From: Furcasterigmium furcatum
Taxonomy: Eukaryota; Ascomycota; Sordariomycetes; Glomerellales; Plectosphaerellaceae
Length of the DNA: 64,000 nt
Direction: 5' to 3'
NCBI GenBank assembly: GCA_001599815.1
Contig: BCIA01000002.1
Span: 1,805,831-1,869,830 of the forward strand
How positions within the stretch are numbered: the stretch's first letter is position 1; each line of letters starts with the position of its first letter. The notes under the pieces are model-generated. The model worked only from the letters and a program-made list of their open reading frames with translations. It was not told where the DNA came from and searched no databases. The position numbers and the translations under genes are program-made. Shown here piece by piece: positions 11,085 through 22,540 of the stretch.

Positions 11085-12567
11085 GGTGACGTCTGCTTGG
11101 TGTGTGTCTCTGGTGTAAGTCGGGGGTGGTAGTGGTCGGTGTCTCACTGACAGATGTACAGCAACTATAAAGAAAGCCAAGTGAATCAGGGACTTGAAGG
11201 CAGAAGCAAGAAGAAGATGGCAGGCCTCCGAGAACCGACAGCCGGAATAACTCACACGACCACTTGACAGCAGAGTAGTATGTAGAGTGGGCGAGTACGG
11301 GTCGGGGAGGATGGGGGGGCAAGATGGGGGCCACTCGGCTCGGGTGTCTTTATGAATGGATGACCAGCCCAGGACAAGTGGGAGTTGCCTCCCGCGGCAT
11401 CTCTTCTCCTGCCCCCCACGGAGCCGTTTCCGTGCTACAGCCCGCGTACGGGGGACAAAGACTCAGGTTGTCAGACCCCTCCCCCCTAGTGAGAGACCGT
11501 CGATGTCTGCCCCCCACGCCTGTTCCCCCTTTGGTGGATTCTTTGTACTCCGGACTGACCCCCACGCAGATCGCCACACAGCAAACGCCTTAAGGCGAAG
11601 CAGGGCGCCGGCGAGTTTGCCGGGCTCGTTCCGGCATAATCCCGACGTCGGACTGACTAACGGAAGCGCAACACGGTGGCAGACACACATCCTCGTGCCA
11701 CCCAGGAACTCCACAAGCCGGAGCCCCCCGGGGGTTTCTCGCCTATGACTTGTTTTTCAAGGGCCCCGGATGCCCACTACCTGTCCATAGTGCCTGGCTC
11801 GCGGCTTGGCTCCCCCGGCGCCCCCCTCTGACCCTCAGGGAGCGCCTCCGGTGAGAGGCCAGGAGTCGACGGACAACCGTTGCTGCCATCCTTCTGCCCC
11901 GTTCCGGTGTGGGAACTCGAATGTTCTGGCCCTGCAAATGTCCCTTTTGGGTCCCGACGTCCCTGTTTTCTCATCCACCGCCCCGTTTCCCCGTGGGGGT
12001 AGATGACGGACATGGTCCTTTGGTCATGCTGCCTCTCGGGAAAAGCCCTCCCCTCGCCGTGGAGGGCATGAAATCCCCGCATCCCAAGATCCCGGGAAGT
12101 GAGGGGGAGTGCGATGCGAGCAGCAGATGGGACGGGGGGCCTCCTCGACTGCGTCCGCTGATGGATCATCATGGGTCGAGCATCTTTATACCTGGAGGCC
12201 ATCACTCGGTCTGAACCCGGAGGCACTCGGGCACGTCCCACCGGATGACCGCGGACGAGCCCGGATGTGATAATCGGTACGTAAGCCTCCTCAATATCAG
12301 CTCGACGGAGCCTCTAGTGCAACCGGCGTCTCCAAGGCCCAGCCATCGACCCCTCACAGCACGCGACGTCCCCCTCACCGTCTGGGTTGACGTTGCATAT
12401 GCATACGCCTACCAAGTACTAGTAGTAGCACGATCTCTCTTCCCCAGATCTTAGCCCTCCCTCCCATCCCACAAAGGCAAGCCACCTCCCTCGCCCTCGA
12501 TGCCTTCACGGACGGCGCAGCCTCCTCACCCGCCGCGTCCCTCTGCTGCTGCTGCTGGAACGACACC
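11085..12567. other. intergenic region, G/C-run-rich
   Basis: 1.48 kb between two divergently oriented genes. It contains many C or G runs and a CGGACTGACCCCCA element near 11554 that resembles the arm of the hairpin at 1674. Short overlapping ORFs on both strands have no recognisable motifs. No gene, tRNA or clear transposon end could be supported. Confidence 0.4.
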
Positions 12568-13530
12568 ATGGAGCGCCAAATCGCAGACATGACGCTCCGC
12601 ATGCTGGAGAACGCGAGCAGTAGCGGGAACACGCATCCCGGCCAGGGAGCGGACAGGCCCAGCAAACAACCACAACCCCCACGACGCATGCCATACGATC
12701 CGGTAACTGACCGGGGGGACACACCCGAGCCGGAGTCGTACAGACGCCCATCAACGTCATCCGCAGCAACAACCCATTCAGACTCCCTCGCCGACTCGCA
12801 CGAGGACCTGAGGACGTCCGTGCTCAAAAGCCGGGCGGACTCGGAGGCGCGGAGGCTTCTCGACACATTACCAGTCCGTCGCGCCTGGGAGGGCAGGGCG
12901 TTCGATCCGCCGTGCGACGCCTCCCGCGCCACGGCCCTCGAGGCCGTCATGATCTACGAGAGAGGCCAGCTGCAGCCTCCGGCGCGGCAGTGCGCGCGCT
13001 GCCGCCGCGGCCAGGGCGTGTCGCCCGAGTGCGTCAAGATCCACGGCGTCAGGGACGGCGCGTGCAGCAACTGCGTCCTCTCGCGCGTCGCGGGCGCCGG
13101 CGGCGGGCAGGGCAGGGCGAGCCCCTCGCGCGACTACTCGCCCGCGCGGCGGTTCATCACGGCGAGCGTCCCCGCGTCGACGGCGAGCGAGGACATGGTG
13201 GCCGTGTGGAACGTCATCGCCGGGGTCCTGGCGACGCAGTCCCGCGACTGCTGTGTCGACGACGCAGAGGAGACGACGTCCTCGGCGAGGAGGATCGAGG
13301 ACGCGGCGCTGCTCGTCGCTCGGTCGGCGGATGAATGGGGCCACAGGGTTGAGGACGGCGACGAGGCCGCGAGCAAGCGGCGGCGGACGGGGGATGAGAA
13401 GGTGAAGCTCGTCACGCAGGCCTCGAGGATCCGTGACACGGCGCTGCGGATCGCGGAGTGCGCAAAGACCTGGGGCGAGAAGCAGTTAGCAGCGAGGTCG
13501 CAGAGGCCTCCGTCACGATCCCCACGATGA
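12568..13530 (+). CDS. DUF3716-type cysteine-motif protein
   Basis: Single exon of 320 aa with a good start context (CACCATGG). The middle carries CARCRRGQGVSPEC and then GACSNC, that is C-x2-C-x9-C-x10-C-x2-C, the layout of the fungal DUF3716 domain, a presumed small zinc-binding module of unknown function. Before it lies a Pro/Ser-rich, probably disordered stretch; after it two helical segments of similar pattern (ARRIEDAALLVARSADEWG and ASRIRDTALRIAECAKTWG) look like an internal duplication. A basic KRRRTGDEKVK between them could be a nuclear signal. No membrane segment or signal peptide. Function unknown; a nuclear role is only a guess. Confidence 0.75.
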   Translation: MERQIADMTLRMLENASSSGNTHPGQGADRPSKQPQPPRRMPYDPVTDRGDTPEPESYRRPSTSSAATTHSDSLADSHEDLRTSVLKSRADSEARRLLDTLPVRRAWEGRAFDPPCDASRATALEAVMIYERGQLQPPARQCARCRRGQGVSPECVKIHGVRDGACSNCVLSRVAGAGGGQGRASPSRDYSPARRFITASVPASTASEDMVAVWNVIAGVLATQSRDCCVDDAEETTSSARRIEDAALLVARSADEWGHRVEDGDEAASKRRRTGDEKVKLVTQASRIRDTALRIAECAKTWGEKQLAARSQRPPSRSPR

Positions 13531-13881
13531 GGATGTAATGTTGCGTCGCGAAGGTCATACCCAGATTGATGAATGCAATGTCTGTTTGTGTGGTAGCAAA
13601 CCGAGGAGGGCTCTATGGAAAGGAATCTCATCTATATGGGCAGGGCCTAGTAATGAACCCCTATTATCAATGAGCTCCGATCCCAGCTTGCGTCTTCCCA
13701 GGAAGATGGCCTCTCAGAATCCGAAAGTCCGAGCCACCCAGAACTCCAGTCCAGCAACTGTCCCAACTCAACTTTCCATCGACCTCCTTGTTGAACTTTC
13801 CCCTCATCGAGACGGGTTCCAAGTCGTTCGTGGCGAGATCATATCCGAGGAAATCTGCAGCCACATGTGCACCCTCGTCAT
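13531..13881. other. convergent intergenic region
   Basis: 351 bases between the stop codons of two genes facing each other. Only 3' untranslated sequence and terminators are expected; nothing else seen. Confidence 0.4.
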
Positions 13882-16800
13882 TCACCTCCGTCGCTCCCTC
13901 TTCACCACAACGTCGGCCTCCTCCTTGACCTCGACTTCCCTCTCCCTCTTCACGCCCTTAGGCTCGTCGTCTTCCATTTCGTCATCTTCGTCCAGAGTGG
14001 ATTCCGAGTTCGTCTCACTGCCACTGTCACTCTCGCCGTCAGCGTCGGACTCCTGGCTGTCAGAGCCAGCATCCGAGTCGTCGGAGTCTTCCGACTTGGG
14101 CGTCACCAATCCAGTGTTCGGCTCGAACCACTCCACCTGCCATCGGGTCGAGATGACATGGACAGCTTGCTGGAACTTGACTTCGTGGAGGCGGCTTTCC
14201 GCGTTGTCCTCGCCATCGGGTATATCTTGCGGGAGCATCCGATTCAGCTGCCTCTCGACATCCAGCTTCGCAAGACCCGGAATGCCGCTGATTAGCTCCT
14301 TGGCCTTTGTCTTGTTTTCCGCGAGCTTCACCTCGATCGCCCCAAATGCCAGCGTGAACATGCCCTTGGTCTTCGGGACGCATTTGTCAGTGACGAGGTT
14401 GCGTCGAGCTTGGTAAGATCCCGTGCCTACTAAAGAGTGAGCATCTTGATATGAGAAACCCTGCCAATATTGGGTGAACTCACCTGTGATAGCCAGTGCC
14501 TCCCGAAAAACCGGCTCCAGGGACTGCTGCAGAGATGCTCTGAACTGAGGGTGAGCGAGAGAGGCATTGGTGGAGATGCTCATGATGGCAGAACTCAGTC
14601 GATCGCGCATGGTTTTCCTGATGGCATCCAACGCGTGTTCGCGACGCTGCAGGTTCGTTCTCAGATCGGGACTGAGCTCCCCGAGGTTGTGGGATATTTC
14701 TCTCATGTAGTCGTTCCAGCTCACCTCAAACCGCTCCAGAATGCCGTCTCTGAGTTCAGGAATGCTCTGGTGAATGTCGGTTCTCCAGTCCCGCAGAATA
14801 TCCTCGAGAGCGGGTATCGAGCTTGGAGTCGTCAGTCCACATCAATAGTCCCCAAGGTTCGATGGCGCTGCACTCACAGTTGATCCAGCCATTTGTACTC
14901 CACGCCGAAGCCGCTCTTGTAGTTCTCTCCAACGCGTCGCAGAATGGCACCGTACGTACCCCACGGCATCCTCTCGGACGAGGTTTTGTTGTCCGGAAAC
15001 CTCAGGGACCAGTCGCTGATGATTTGGGCTGCCTTTTTCATGGACTTCGTAGTGAAATCCTCTTTGCGGCGGAGTGGATTGAGCTGCTGGAGCTTTTCGG
15101 TAAGATCATCGATATCGAGGGCCAGGGTCTTTGCAAGACGCAAGTGTTAGTTTCAACGGCCGATCCAAAGTAAAACGTACTCACCTGGGTGAAACGGTCA
15201 TGGACAGGAGAAAGGCATTCCTCCACATCCTGCTTCGTGAATGCCCCCTTGAAATCCTCCTCCGAGACTTGCGACCATTGATGAAATTGGTGCAGAAGAC
15301 TCGAGTATTCGTTGAGGATGGCGTCGAGGTGCTCTTCACGCTGGCCGAGCGTGGTTTCTTTTAGCCATTGTCGGACGTGTGGGATGCCGGTTGACTTTTC
15401 TGAAGGAAAGCCAGGCATCTCTTCGTCTTCCTTAATGCCCCAGAAGGCTGCTGAACTGGTAGGTACGACTTCAATCGGCGGAGATGAAACTGTGTCTTCA
15501 ATGGGCCGGTCCTGGGGAAGATGTTGATGCTGCCGCTGAGCCACGTCATGCTGGATGCGTTTCCGAACAAATATGCTGCGAAGACGGATGCATTCAAACA
15601 CGACCCTGGAATGCATTTTGTGGTGTTCTGCTATCTTCCTGGTTTTTGACTTGATGATCTTGTACGCACGATCCTTCTGAGCGCTGACCTTTTGATCGGC
15701 TTCCTGCTTCTGTGTCTGAAGATTGGCAATGTCTCGATTGATGGCATCCTGCTCCGCTGTGGTGCATGTTAGATTCTATATGCTTTGTAGTCCCTAAGCT
15801 TAGGATATTGACTTACGTTCGTCAGCCTCCCGAAGTTGTTTGCGGAGTTTGTTCAGCTTCGTCTGAATCTTCTTGCCATCACGCACAAGCTTCTTCAGAG
15901 CCTTCTCCTCGTCTGCTTCGTGATTTTCAAGACAAGAAGTTTCATGGGCCAGGACAGCGGCTTGTTCGTGAAGGTCCACAGCGTCGTCTATCGCGGGGTC
16001 GTCCCTGAAACTCTTCAGGAATGAAGAGATATCAATGGCGTCAGTTTGGGTGAGGACGAAGCCGAGACCTTTGTGGTGGAACTTTCCATCCAGCTGCAAT
16101 CGAATCTCATGATATCCATCAAGAAGATCGTGGGCCATCTTTTCATCCGCAGCGCGATGGATCTGGGCGACGATGATGGTGACGGCAAGCCGGGGATAAA
16201 AGTTCTTGGCAACCTGTGCACGACAGCCATTCATGTCTCCCAGACCAGGAAGATCGACGAGAGTGATGCCATTCTTCAGAATGTCAGCTCGGAGGAAAAT
16301 GCGGACACACTTGACCAAGGGCCAGGCGGCAAACTTGTCGCTGCCTCCATGCGTATGCGCAGTGGAGTCGAGGAAAGGGCGCACTCGGTCAGAGAGTCTT
16401 TCGGAAGAAGCGTTGTGGAGGTTCCTCGTGGTACCAAGAAGTTGTGTGATCTGCGGGTTCGAAGCCAAGAGCTCGTCCGCTGTCATTCCCTTCAGCTCAT
16501 CCAGCGTGAAGCCCCAGAGAACTTTCGCTTTTTCGAAGAACTCGTTCATCTGGGCATTGAGATCCGCAATGTGTTCCAGGTCGTCCTGAGCAACATTCAA
16601 CTCTCGCACCGATTGGTAGAATTGGTCGACGTCCTTTCTGATCTCCTCCACAGAATGAAAATCAATCTCGGCGCGAAACGCTCGGCCGGGTCGCTCGTCA
16701 TAGTTCCAAGACACAAGACACACCACTGCTGTCGCAGCTTGGGAGCAGCTGGATGGGAGAAGATCCCGCACACCGAGCCAGGCATTGATTGCGCTTGTCT

Positions 16801-17131
16801 TGCCGGCGCCGCTGCGGCCTGCGACTCCCACAAGAATTTGGTGATGTCGATGCTTCTGAGAAAGTAGTTCTGCGAAGAGTCAGATAGCTAAACCAGAACC
16901 GAGTGACAATCGCTTACCCTCTTGCTGGAGCCACTCGCGAGGCTCGGCCAAGTATCCGCTGATCTGCGCTCCCTTGGCTTTGGAATCGTCAACGGCAACC
17001 TGAACCATGTTCTGCAACTTCTTGAAGAATCGCTGAGCGGTTTGAACGGCTCCTTCTTTGATCACCACTCTCTGTGAAGCATTGAGGTTGTCGCAGCTGT
17101 CCCATGCGGGACTCGGCTGGGCTTCTGCCAT
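13882..17131 (-). CDS. dynamin-like / SLIP-GC-type large GTPase
   Basis: Six exons (17131-16918, 16869-15817, 15756-15185, 15128-14878, 14821-14484, 14426-13882) join in frame to 990 aa. The protein resembles the large fungal GTPases related to vertebrate nuclear GTPase SLIP-GC. Seen: P-loop GRSGAGKT at about residues 89-96, a switch region followed by DLPGLGDMNG near 275, and TQTD near 344 as the base-recognition motif. A coiled coil follows (KLNKLRKQLREADER), then an alpha-helical stalk-like region. The last 75 residues are a Ser/Asp/Glu-rich acidic tail ending in three short psi-K-x-E sites (VKRE, VKEE, VKRE). Introns are 48-60 nt; the last has two possible acceptors three bases apart. Nuclear location and a role in DNA or membrane remodelling are inferred from the family, not seen. 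Confidence 0.85.
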
Positions 17132-17217
17132 GGTGAAGGCTGGATGTGGTCGAGATTGTGCCGAAGTTGTTATGGTGTTTCAACTGGAAGTTTGGCGGTA
17201 GACGTTGAATGGGAAGA

Positions 17218-17286
17218 GTTTGGGCCTTCGAGGAGGGAAAGTTTGAGACTGTGAGGAGGGAGAGTTTGGGCCTGTGAGGAGGGAGA
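17218..17286. repeat. 23-bp tandem repeat, three copies
   Basis: Three head-to-tail 23-mers at 17218-17240, 17241-17263 and 17264-17286, built on the pattern GTTTGGGCCTGTGAGGAGGGAGA with two to four differences between copies. A weaker fourth copy may follow. It lies 87-155 bp upstream of the GTPase start codon, so on the transcribed strand it would be a pyrimidine-rich repeat in the promoter or 5' leader. Confidence 0.8.
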
Positions 17287-18974
17287 GGTGTGGGAGAAGT
17301 TGGATATTTGGGAAGAGAGCTGAGGATTTGAGGCTGAATAAATATTGGCAAAGAACATCCCGAAACCTGGAAGTGGAAGGAGGAAGGATCACGAGAAGGT
17401 AGTGGTCAGAGCGACTTCTCCCTCCTTCCCATAGATCTCTGTTTAAAGAGGCAGGCCCATGGTATAAGTCTACGCGGCACCTCATTTTCCTGGCCTGAGG
17501 CAGGTAGGCGTATGTAATTCTGTTGAATGGAGGGAAGTTACCCAAGACTTAGGATTCTCAGTCTCATTCTGGTCCCAAATCTCAACCCCGGAGTTGTGTG
17601 GTTGCCAGCATCCAAATCACATTTCTTTGAAAGCCCGGACCGCATAACAGTGACGTTAGCTCAACGTACGAAGCAGCGTTCGGCTGAGTGTGTGTTCAAG
17701 AGTTCCTCAGTTTCATCCTCCGATGCCTTGAGATGACGTTTGACCTTCCTTCATCTCCCCTTTCCCTTGCGACAATGAACTCGTTCTGAGTGGGTAGAAC
17801 AGCCACAAAGCTTACGATCTTTAATATCACCTAAGCAGTCCATCCTAAGATCAAAAAGAAATGGCGAATGCAAAAGGCCACAACTAGCAGCTCAGAACCA
17901 GACACGCTTTCCCCCGCCTCAACCCCAATGCCCTTCCCCGCGCCGACAGGCGTCCAAGACATCATCTCCGATTCTGGGGTTCCCCATCCCCGACGCCCAG
18001 GCGAGTCCGCCAAGGAGAGACGGAGGAGCGGAAATCACAAGCATGCATCAGATGTGTGTCGCGTCAAGTTCGCTCGCCAGACAGAACCCCGGACGGACGG
18101 GCTCCGGGCCCCAGAAGAACGGGCGCCCACGATGTGGGTTGAGGGGAGACGATTGGGCACGAGACTGGCCATGTTGAGGGACGAAAGGGTCCAGGAGGCC
18201 CAGGAGGCTCCGGGGCTCAGAACTGGCTCCGCCAAGAGGTGCATCCATGGAGGGCCATGTGCGGCCGCTAAGGGACCAGACCGTCACAGGGCAAGCCCTC
18301 GGGGTCCTGAGTGTCCCGCCGGGCAGGGAGCTATGTCCGTCTGATGTGCACGGAGGCACTAGAAGCACCAGGGTGTCTCAGACCCTGAGAGCGAGACTCG
18401 GCCATGGCAGGAGTGCCATGTGCAGTGAGTGTGCATTCTTCCCTTGCCATTTTCCCATCGTGATATCATCGTAGTACTACTTACTCATGAGCAGAACAAG
18501 AGTGGAAATCCGTCACAAATCACAGCGACTCGGCGGCAAAAAAGTGCCGGTCGCCGTCGCTGGGGCTCGTTAGCGTCTCATCCAATCTCATCATCTGCAT
18601 GGGCGCTGACGGCAGTTCACCGAACCACCAGTCGCTTATCGCACGGGGACAAGGACGAACAAGCTTTCCTCTTTCCGTTTCTCCGCTCTCAGCCAGGTAG
18701 GTACCTAGTTACCTGATACGGCAGTCTCATGAATCTCGTCGCAGATACCGGCACTCAAAACTTCCTCCGGATACCCCGCGAAGATCGCGCCCGCTTCCCC
18801 GCCTCAACAGACCAGTCTACCCCGAACCGCCGGAATCCAGATGTTGCACCGGCACTACATACCCCAGATTCGACTCTGGGGTTGGTGGGAGCGGCGCGCC
18901 GGCGCCGCACCGGCGCTCAGACTCATGACTCTTGCCAGTGCTATTAGCAATTGAGTGCAGGTGGTTGAACCTCC

Positions 18975-18980
18975 TATAAA
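18975..18980 (+). promoter_or_regulatory. TATA box of the MFS permease gene
   Basis: TATAAA in the context CCTCCTATAAAGCGCC, 134 bp upstream of the start codon at 19114 with a TC-rich leader between. Position and context fit a core promoter. Confidence 0.6.
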
Positions 18981-19113
18981 GCGCCAAGCTGCCGCCGCTA
19001 CTGGGAAGGTTTTCCGGACCTCGTTCTCAGAGTCAGCATCCTCGACTTGACGACATCCATCTCAGCACATCATTCACGCTGAACAATAAATACTCTTGCT
19101 CCGCCCCAGGAGC

Positions 19114-21001
19114 ATGTCAACATCCAGAGACATCAACCCCGAGCCTGCTAGACACACCGACACCGCGATGGCAGCACCGGCCGAGAAGCGCGCCTCCCGC
19201 GAGGAGCAGATCGACCACGTCAACAACACCATGATGGAGGACGTGGATGAGAAGAAGGTCGTCTCCGACGAGGAGAGGGACTACACCGGCACCGCCAAGA
19301 AGACCGATCCCGAGGAGATCGCGCTTGTCAGGAAGCTTGACTGGCGTGTCATGGTGAGTGCCAAGTCGAAGATCTGCGCCAAGGAGGCTTGGAAACCCCG
19401 GCTTGAGTGCTAACAACGACATACAGCCGACGCTGTGCGTCATGTACTTCCTCAACTACGTACGTTGCCCGAAAATAAGCACCCTCCAACTACAGAATCA
19501 GATCGACTGACAATCATACAGGTTGACCGAAATGCCATCGCGCAGGCGCGTCTGAACAACCTCGAGGAGGACCTTGGCATGACGGGTAGCGATTTCAACA
19601 CCGCCGTCTCCATGTGAGTCTCCTCTGACAAGGATCCCCGCTCGTGGCAACCAGCACACTGACATCCCGCGTCACCCAGTCTCTTCGTCGGCTACGTCCT
19701 CATGCAGATCCCCAGCAACATGCTCATCACCCGAATCCAGCCCGGCATCTACATGAGTTCCTGGATGGTCGTCTGGGCCGGCGTCTCTGCCGCCACCGCC
19801 GCAGTCCACAACTTCGGCGGCCTCGTGGCATGCCGATTCTTCCTTGGTATCACCGAAGCCCCCTTCTACCCCGGCGCGACGTACATGCTCAGTATCTTCT
19901 ACACTCGCAAAGGTGCGTCCCGAAATGTCCCCTCGAGCGAACCATTCGTGCTAATCCCCGTTCAGAGGTCGCCTCTCGCATCGCCATTCTCTACTGCGCG
20001 CAGATCCTCGCCACCGGTCTCTCGGGCCTCATCGCCGCGGGCGTCTTCGCAGGAATGGACGGCGTCGCCGGCCTCCAGGGCTGGCGCTGGCTCTTCCTCC
20101 TCGAGGGCATCGCGACCGCCGTCGTGGCGCTCCTCGGCTTCTGGCTGCTCCCCAACACCCCCCTGACGACCCGCTGGCTGTCCGAGCGCGAGCGCGAGAT
20201 CGCCCACGGCCGCATGGAGAGGGACAAGCTCTCCGACGACGTCGGCCAGGCGTCCGCCATGGAGGGCCTCAAGCAGGCCTGCCGCGACAAGCGCACGTGG
20301 CTCTTCGTCCTCATGCAGAACTTCCATCTCAGCGCCTGCTCCTTCAACTCCTTCTTCCCCACGTAAGTTCCTCCCCGTTATGCCCGGCCTCATCGGCACA
20401 TTGTCTAACGAGCGTACACAGTGTCATCCGTACTCTGGGCTTCAACACGACCCAAACGCTGCTCATGACGTGCCCGCCGTTCATCTTCGCCGGTGCCGCC
20501 GGCATCTTCTTCGGTTGGAGCTCCGGCAGGCTGCACGAGCGCACGTGGCACATCACCACCGGCTTGGGCATCGCCATCGGCGGTTTCGTGCTCGCCGCGG
20601 CCACCCTCAACGTGCCCGCACGATACGTCGCCTGCTTCATCTTCGCCATGGGCGCGTACTCCGTGAACAGCGTCATCATCGGATGGGCCAGCAGCACGCT
20701 CTCCCAGACCAAGGAGAAGAAGGCCGTAAGTACACCGCCGCCCGGCATCCCCTGCACAGCGCTAACCAAATATCAGGTGGTCCTCGCGATGACCAACGTC
20801 GGCGGCCAGATCGGATACATCTACGGCGCTTACCTGTGGCCGAAGAGCGACGAGCCCCGCTACGCCATCGGCTTCGGTGCCTCTGCCGGCTTCGCCTTCC
20901 TGTCCGCCTGCTGTGCGTGGGTGATCAGGGTCATGCTCATCCGGGAGAACAAGCGCATCGTGGCAAACAACGCCAATCATGGCAACCTGTACGGCTACTA
21001 A
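19114..21001 (+). CDS. MFS transporter, allantoate permease (DAL5/ACS) family
   Basis: Seven exons (19114-19353, 19427-19459, 19522-19613, 19680-19912, 19966-20362, 20422-20725, 20777-21001) join to 507 aa with about twelve membrane segments. The hydrophilic N-terminus is followed by KLDWRVMPTLCVMYFLNYVDR, then NNLEEDLGMTGSDF and FFLGITEAPFYPGATYMLS, blocks typical of the anion:cation symporter family to which yeast Dal5 belongs. Members take up allantoate, nicotinate, pantothenate, dipeptides or other organic anions, so the substrate cannot be named. The second exon is only 33 nt (PTLCVMYFLNY). All introns are GT-AG. Expected in the plasma membrane. No adjacent catabolic gene hints at the cargo. 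Confidence 0.9.
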
Positions 21002-21833
21002 GCTGAGAGTCGTGGGGTATCACCGCATGGGGTCGGTGAAGCACCTTAGATTGGGTGGAATTGTATCATGTCGAGAGGACATCGGCAGCATTATGAGACG
21101 GAGAGGAGCCAGAGGAAGGCGGCCAGCATGGGATCACCGCTGTTGGAAGAGGCATGGCCGGTGTGAAATAGAGGTCACGACGACGGCAAAGAGAAGTGAG
21201 AAGTCGGACTTCATATCCGAATACATGATTGAACATGATGGAAGCCTCAGGTGCGATAGTAACTGAACCTAAGGCAGTGAACCTCGGCCAGCTGAAGAGC
21301 ATCGAGGCGCCATCCCCCACGGGAACTCGACCCTTCTGCTTCCAGTGTATTACTAGGTGGTCAGGTCTTTCCTTCAACGATGCCAGAGCAACTGCTCACG
21401 GAAGCATCCAGAGGGGGCCTTCCCCGGATGCACAGTCGGGTCATTGAGGCGTCAAGGCTGCCTAATGCCTAAACTTTCCTCAACCGAAGGAAGGTTCACC
21501 GTCAAGCGAACGAAGGTTGCACGTCCCCAGAAAGTTGTGGCTGCTCCCCCGGCGGCTTGATAAGGCAGCCTTCTTCCCACAGTCACCACGCTGGAACTCT
21601 CCCCAGAACAACATCCATCCATCATCATTGAAGTTTTCTTCACGCAGGCATCATCAAAGACATCATCCACACTCTAGATTCACCAAACACCGACCAAAGT
21701 TCACCGACCGCCGAGCAAAGTTCAAGACTTGCGAAACACCAACCGAAGTTCAAACCTCACCGACCATCCCAAGTTCACCGACCGTTATCTCAAGTCTACC
21801 AACCTCTCAATCACAACGTCCGCTCTAACGACG

Positions 21834-22022
21834 ATGGTGGTTAATAAGACTACTCTTAAGTCGGTGCACGACAAATTGAAAGCAATGCGGGATAATATCA
21901 AAAACGACCTCGAGGCGGTCCAAAACGAGATCAGGGCGATACACGAAATTCTACAAGGAACTCGCAAGACCCTGAAGGATATCTCAACGTCACAAAACGC
22001 CTCTGAGGCACGCATCTCCTAA
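21834..22022 (+). CDS. short coiled-coil ORF, first copy
   Basis: 62 codons from ATG 21834, containing KTTLKSVHDKLKAMRDNI, a heptad-rich amphipathic helix. It is clearly related to the ORF at 22190, so the pair arose by local duplication. It may be the remains of a longer gene; no domain is recognised and expression is uncertain. Confidence 0.35.
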   Translation: MVVNKTTLKSVHDKLKAMRDNIKNDLEAVQNEIRAIHEILQGTRKTLKDISTSQNASEARIS

Positions 22023-22080
22023 CTCAAACTAGCCTCCCTCCCAACCTCAGACCATCGGCCACTCTCTCAACTTCAGACAA

Positions 22081-22152
22081 TCGAGATGGCCTCTTGTTGA
22101 ACTAAGGGTGATTTGAGAGACTATTAAAATCGAGATGGCCTCTTGCTGAATT
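22081..22152. repeat. direct repeat of 23 bp
   Basis: TCGAGATGGCCTCTTG followed by TTGAACT occurs at 22081-22103 and, with three changes, again at 22130-22152. It marks the boundary of the local duplication that produced the two related coiled-coil ORFs. Confidence 0.6.
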
Positions 22153-22189
22153 GGAGGTAGTCCAGCGACAGCTCGATCACGATGTCCTA

Positions 22190-22540
22190 ATGATGACTGG
22201 TAAGACCACTCTTGAGTCAGTATATGACGCATTGGAAGTAATGCGCGACGATATCAGCAAAGTTCAGGCAGAAGCCCAAAACAATGTCGCGGCGATCCGA
22301 AATGAAATTGAGGCGAACCAAAATGCTATCACGGCCATGCACCATAACGTCCACGAAAGTCTTCAAGGAATACACAAGACTCTTCAGGAAATCTTAGCCA
22401 CAAACCGACTCGGATTCTCGTCTATCCTAGCTGTATTTACAGTGCATCGTCATCCAACAATTTTCTCCCATCAGGAACTCCTTCAGATATCTTCAAAGTC
22501 ATCGTCCGCTCTGGTGAACCCTTGCTCGAGAGCACCCTGA
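22190..22540 (+). CDS. short coiled-coil ORF, second copy
   Basis: 117 codons from ATG 22190. Its first part (KTTLESVYDALEVMRDDI) matches the 21834 ORF, then the helix is longer (NEIEANQNAITAMHHNV) before ending LQGIHKTLQEIL; the rest has no pattern. Related to the first copy by duplication and divergence. Not recognised as a known family; may be a pseudogene. Confidence 0.35.
   Translation: MMTGKTTLESVYDALEVMRDDISKVQAEAQNNVAAIRNEIEANQNAITAMHHNVHESLQGIHKTLQEILATNRLGFSSILAVFTVHRHPTIFSHQELLQISSKSSSALVNPCSRAP

Larger units (their letters stand above)
17132..19113. other. divergent intergenic region upstream of the GTPase and MFS genes
   Basis: About 2 kb. It holds the 23-bp tandem repeat next to the GTPase start (listed separately) and, at its right end, a TATA box for the MFS gene. 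A 158-codon ORF at 17868-18344 has no recognisable motif, and the opposite strand is also open there, so it is not called as a gene. Confidence 0.45.

Noticed and set aside
17868..18344. 158-codon plus-strand ORF upstream of the MFS gene
   Set aside because: No recognisable domain, the opposite strand is equally open, and no splice or promoter context supports it.
18549..18557. CGGTCGCCG outside the cluster as a further operator
   Set aside because: It fits CGG-N3-CCG but not the WNW centre shared by all 13 cluster sites, and it stands alone in an unrelated promoter; treated as background.
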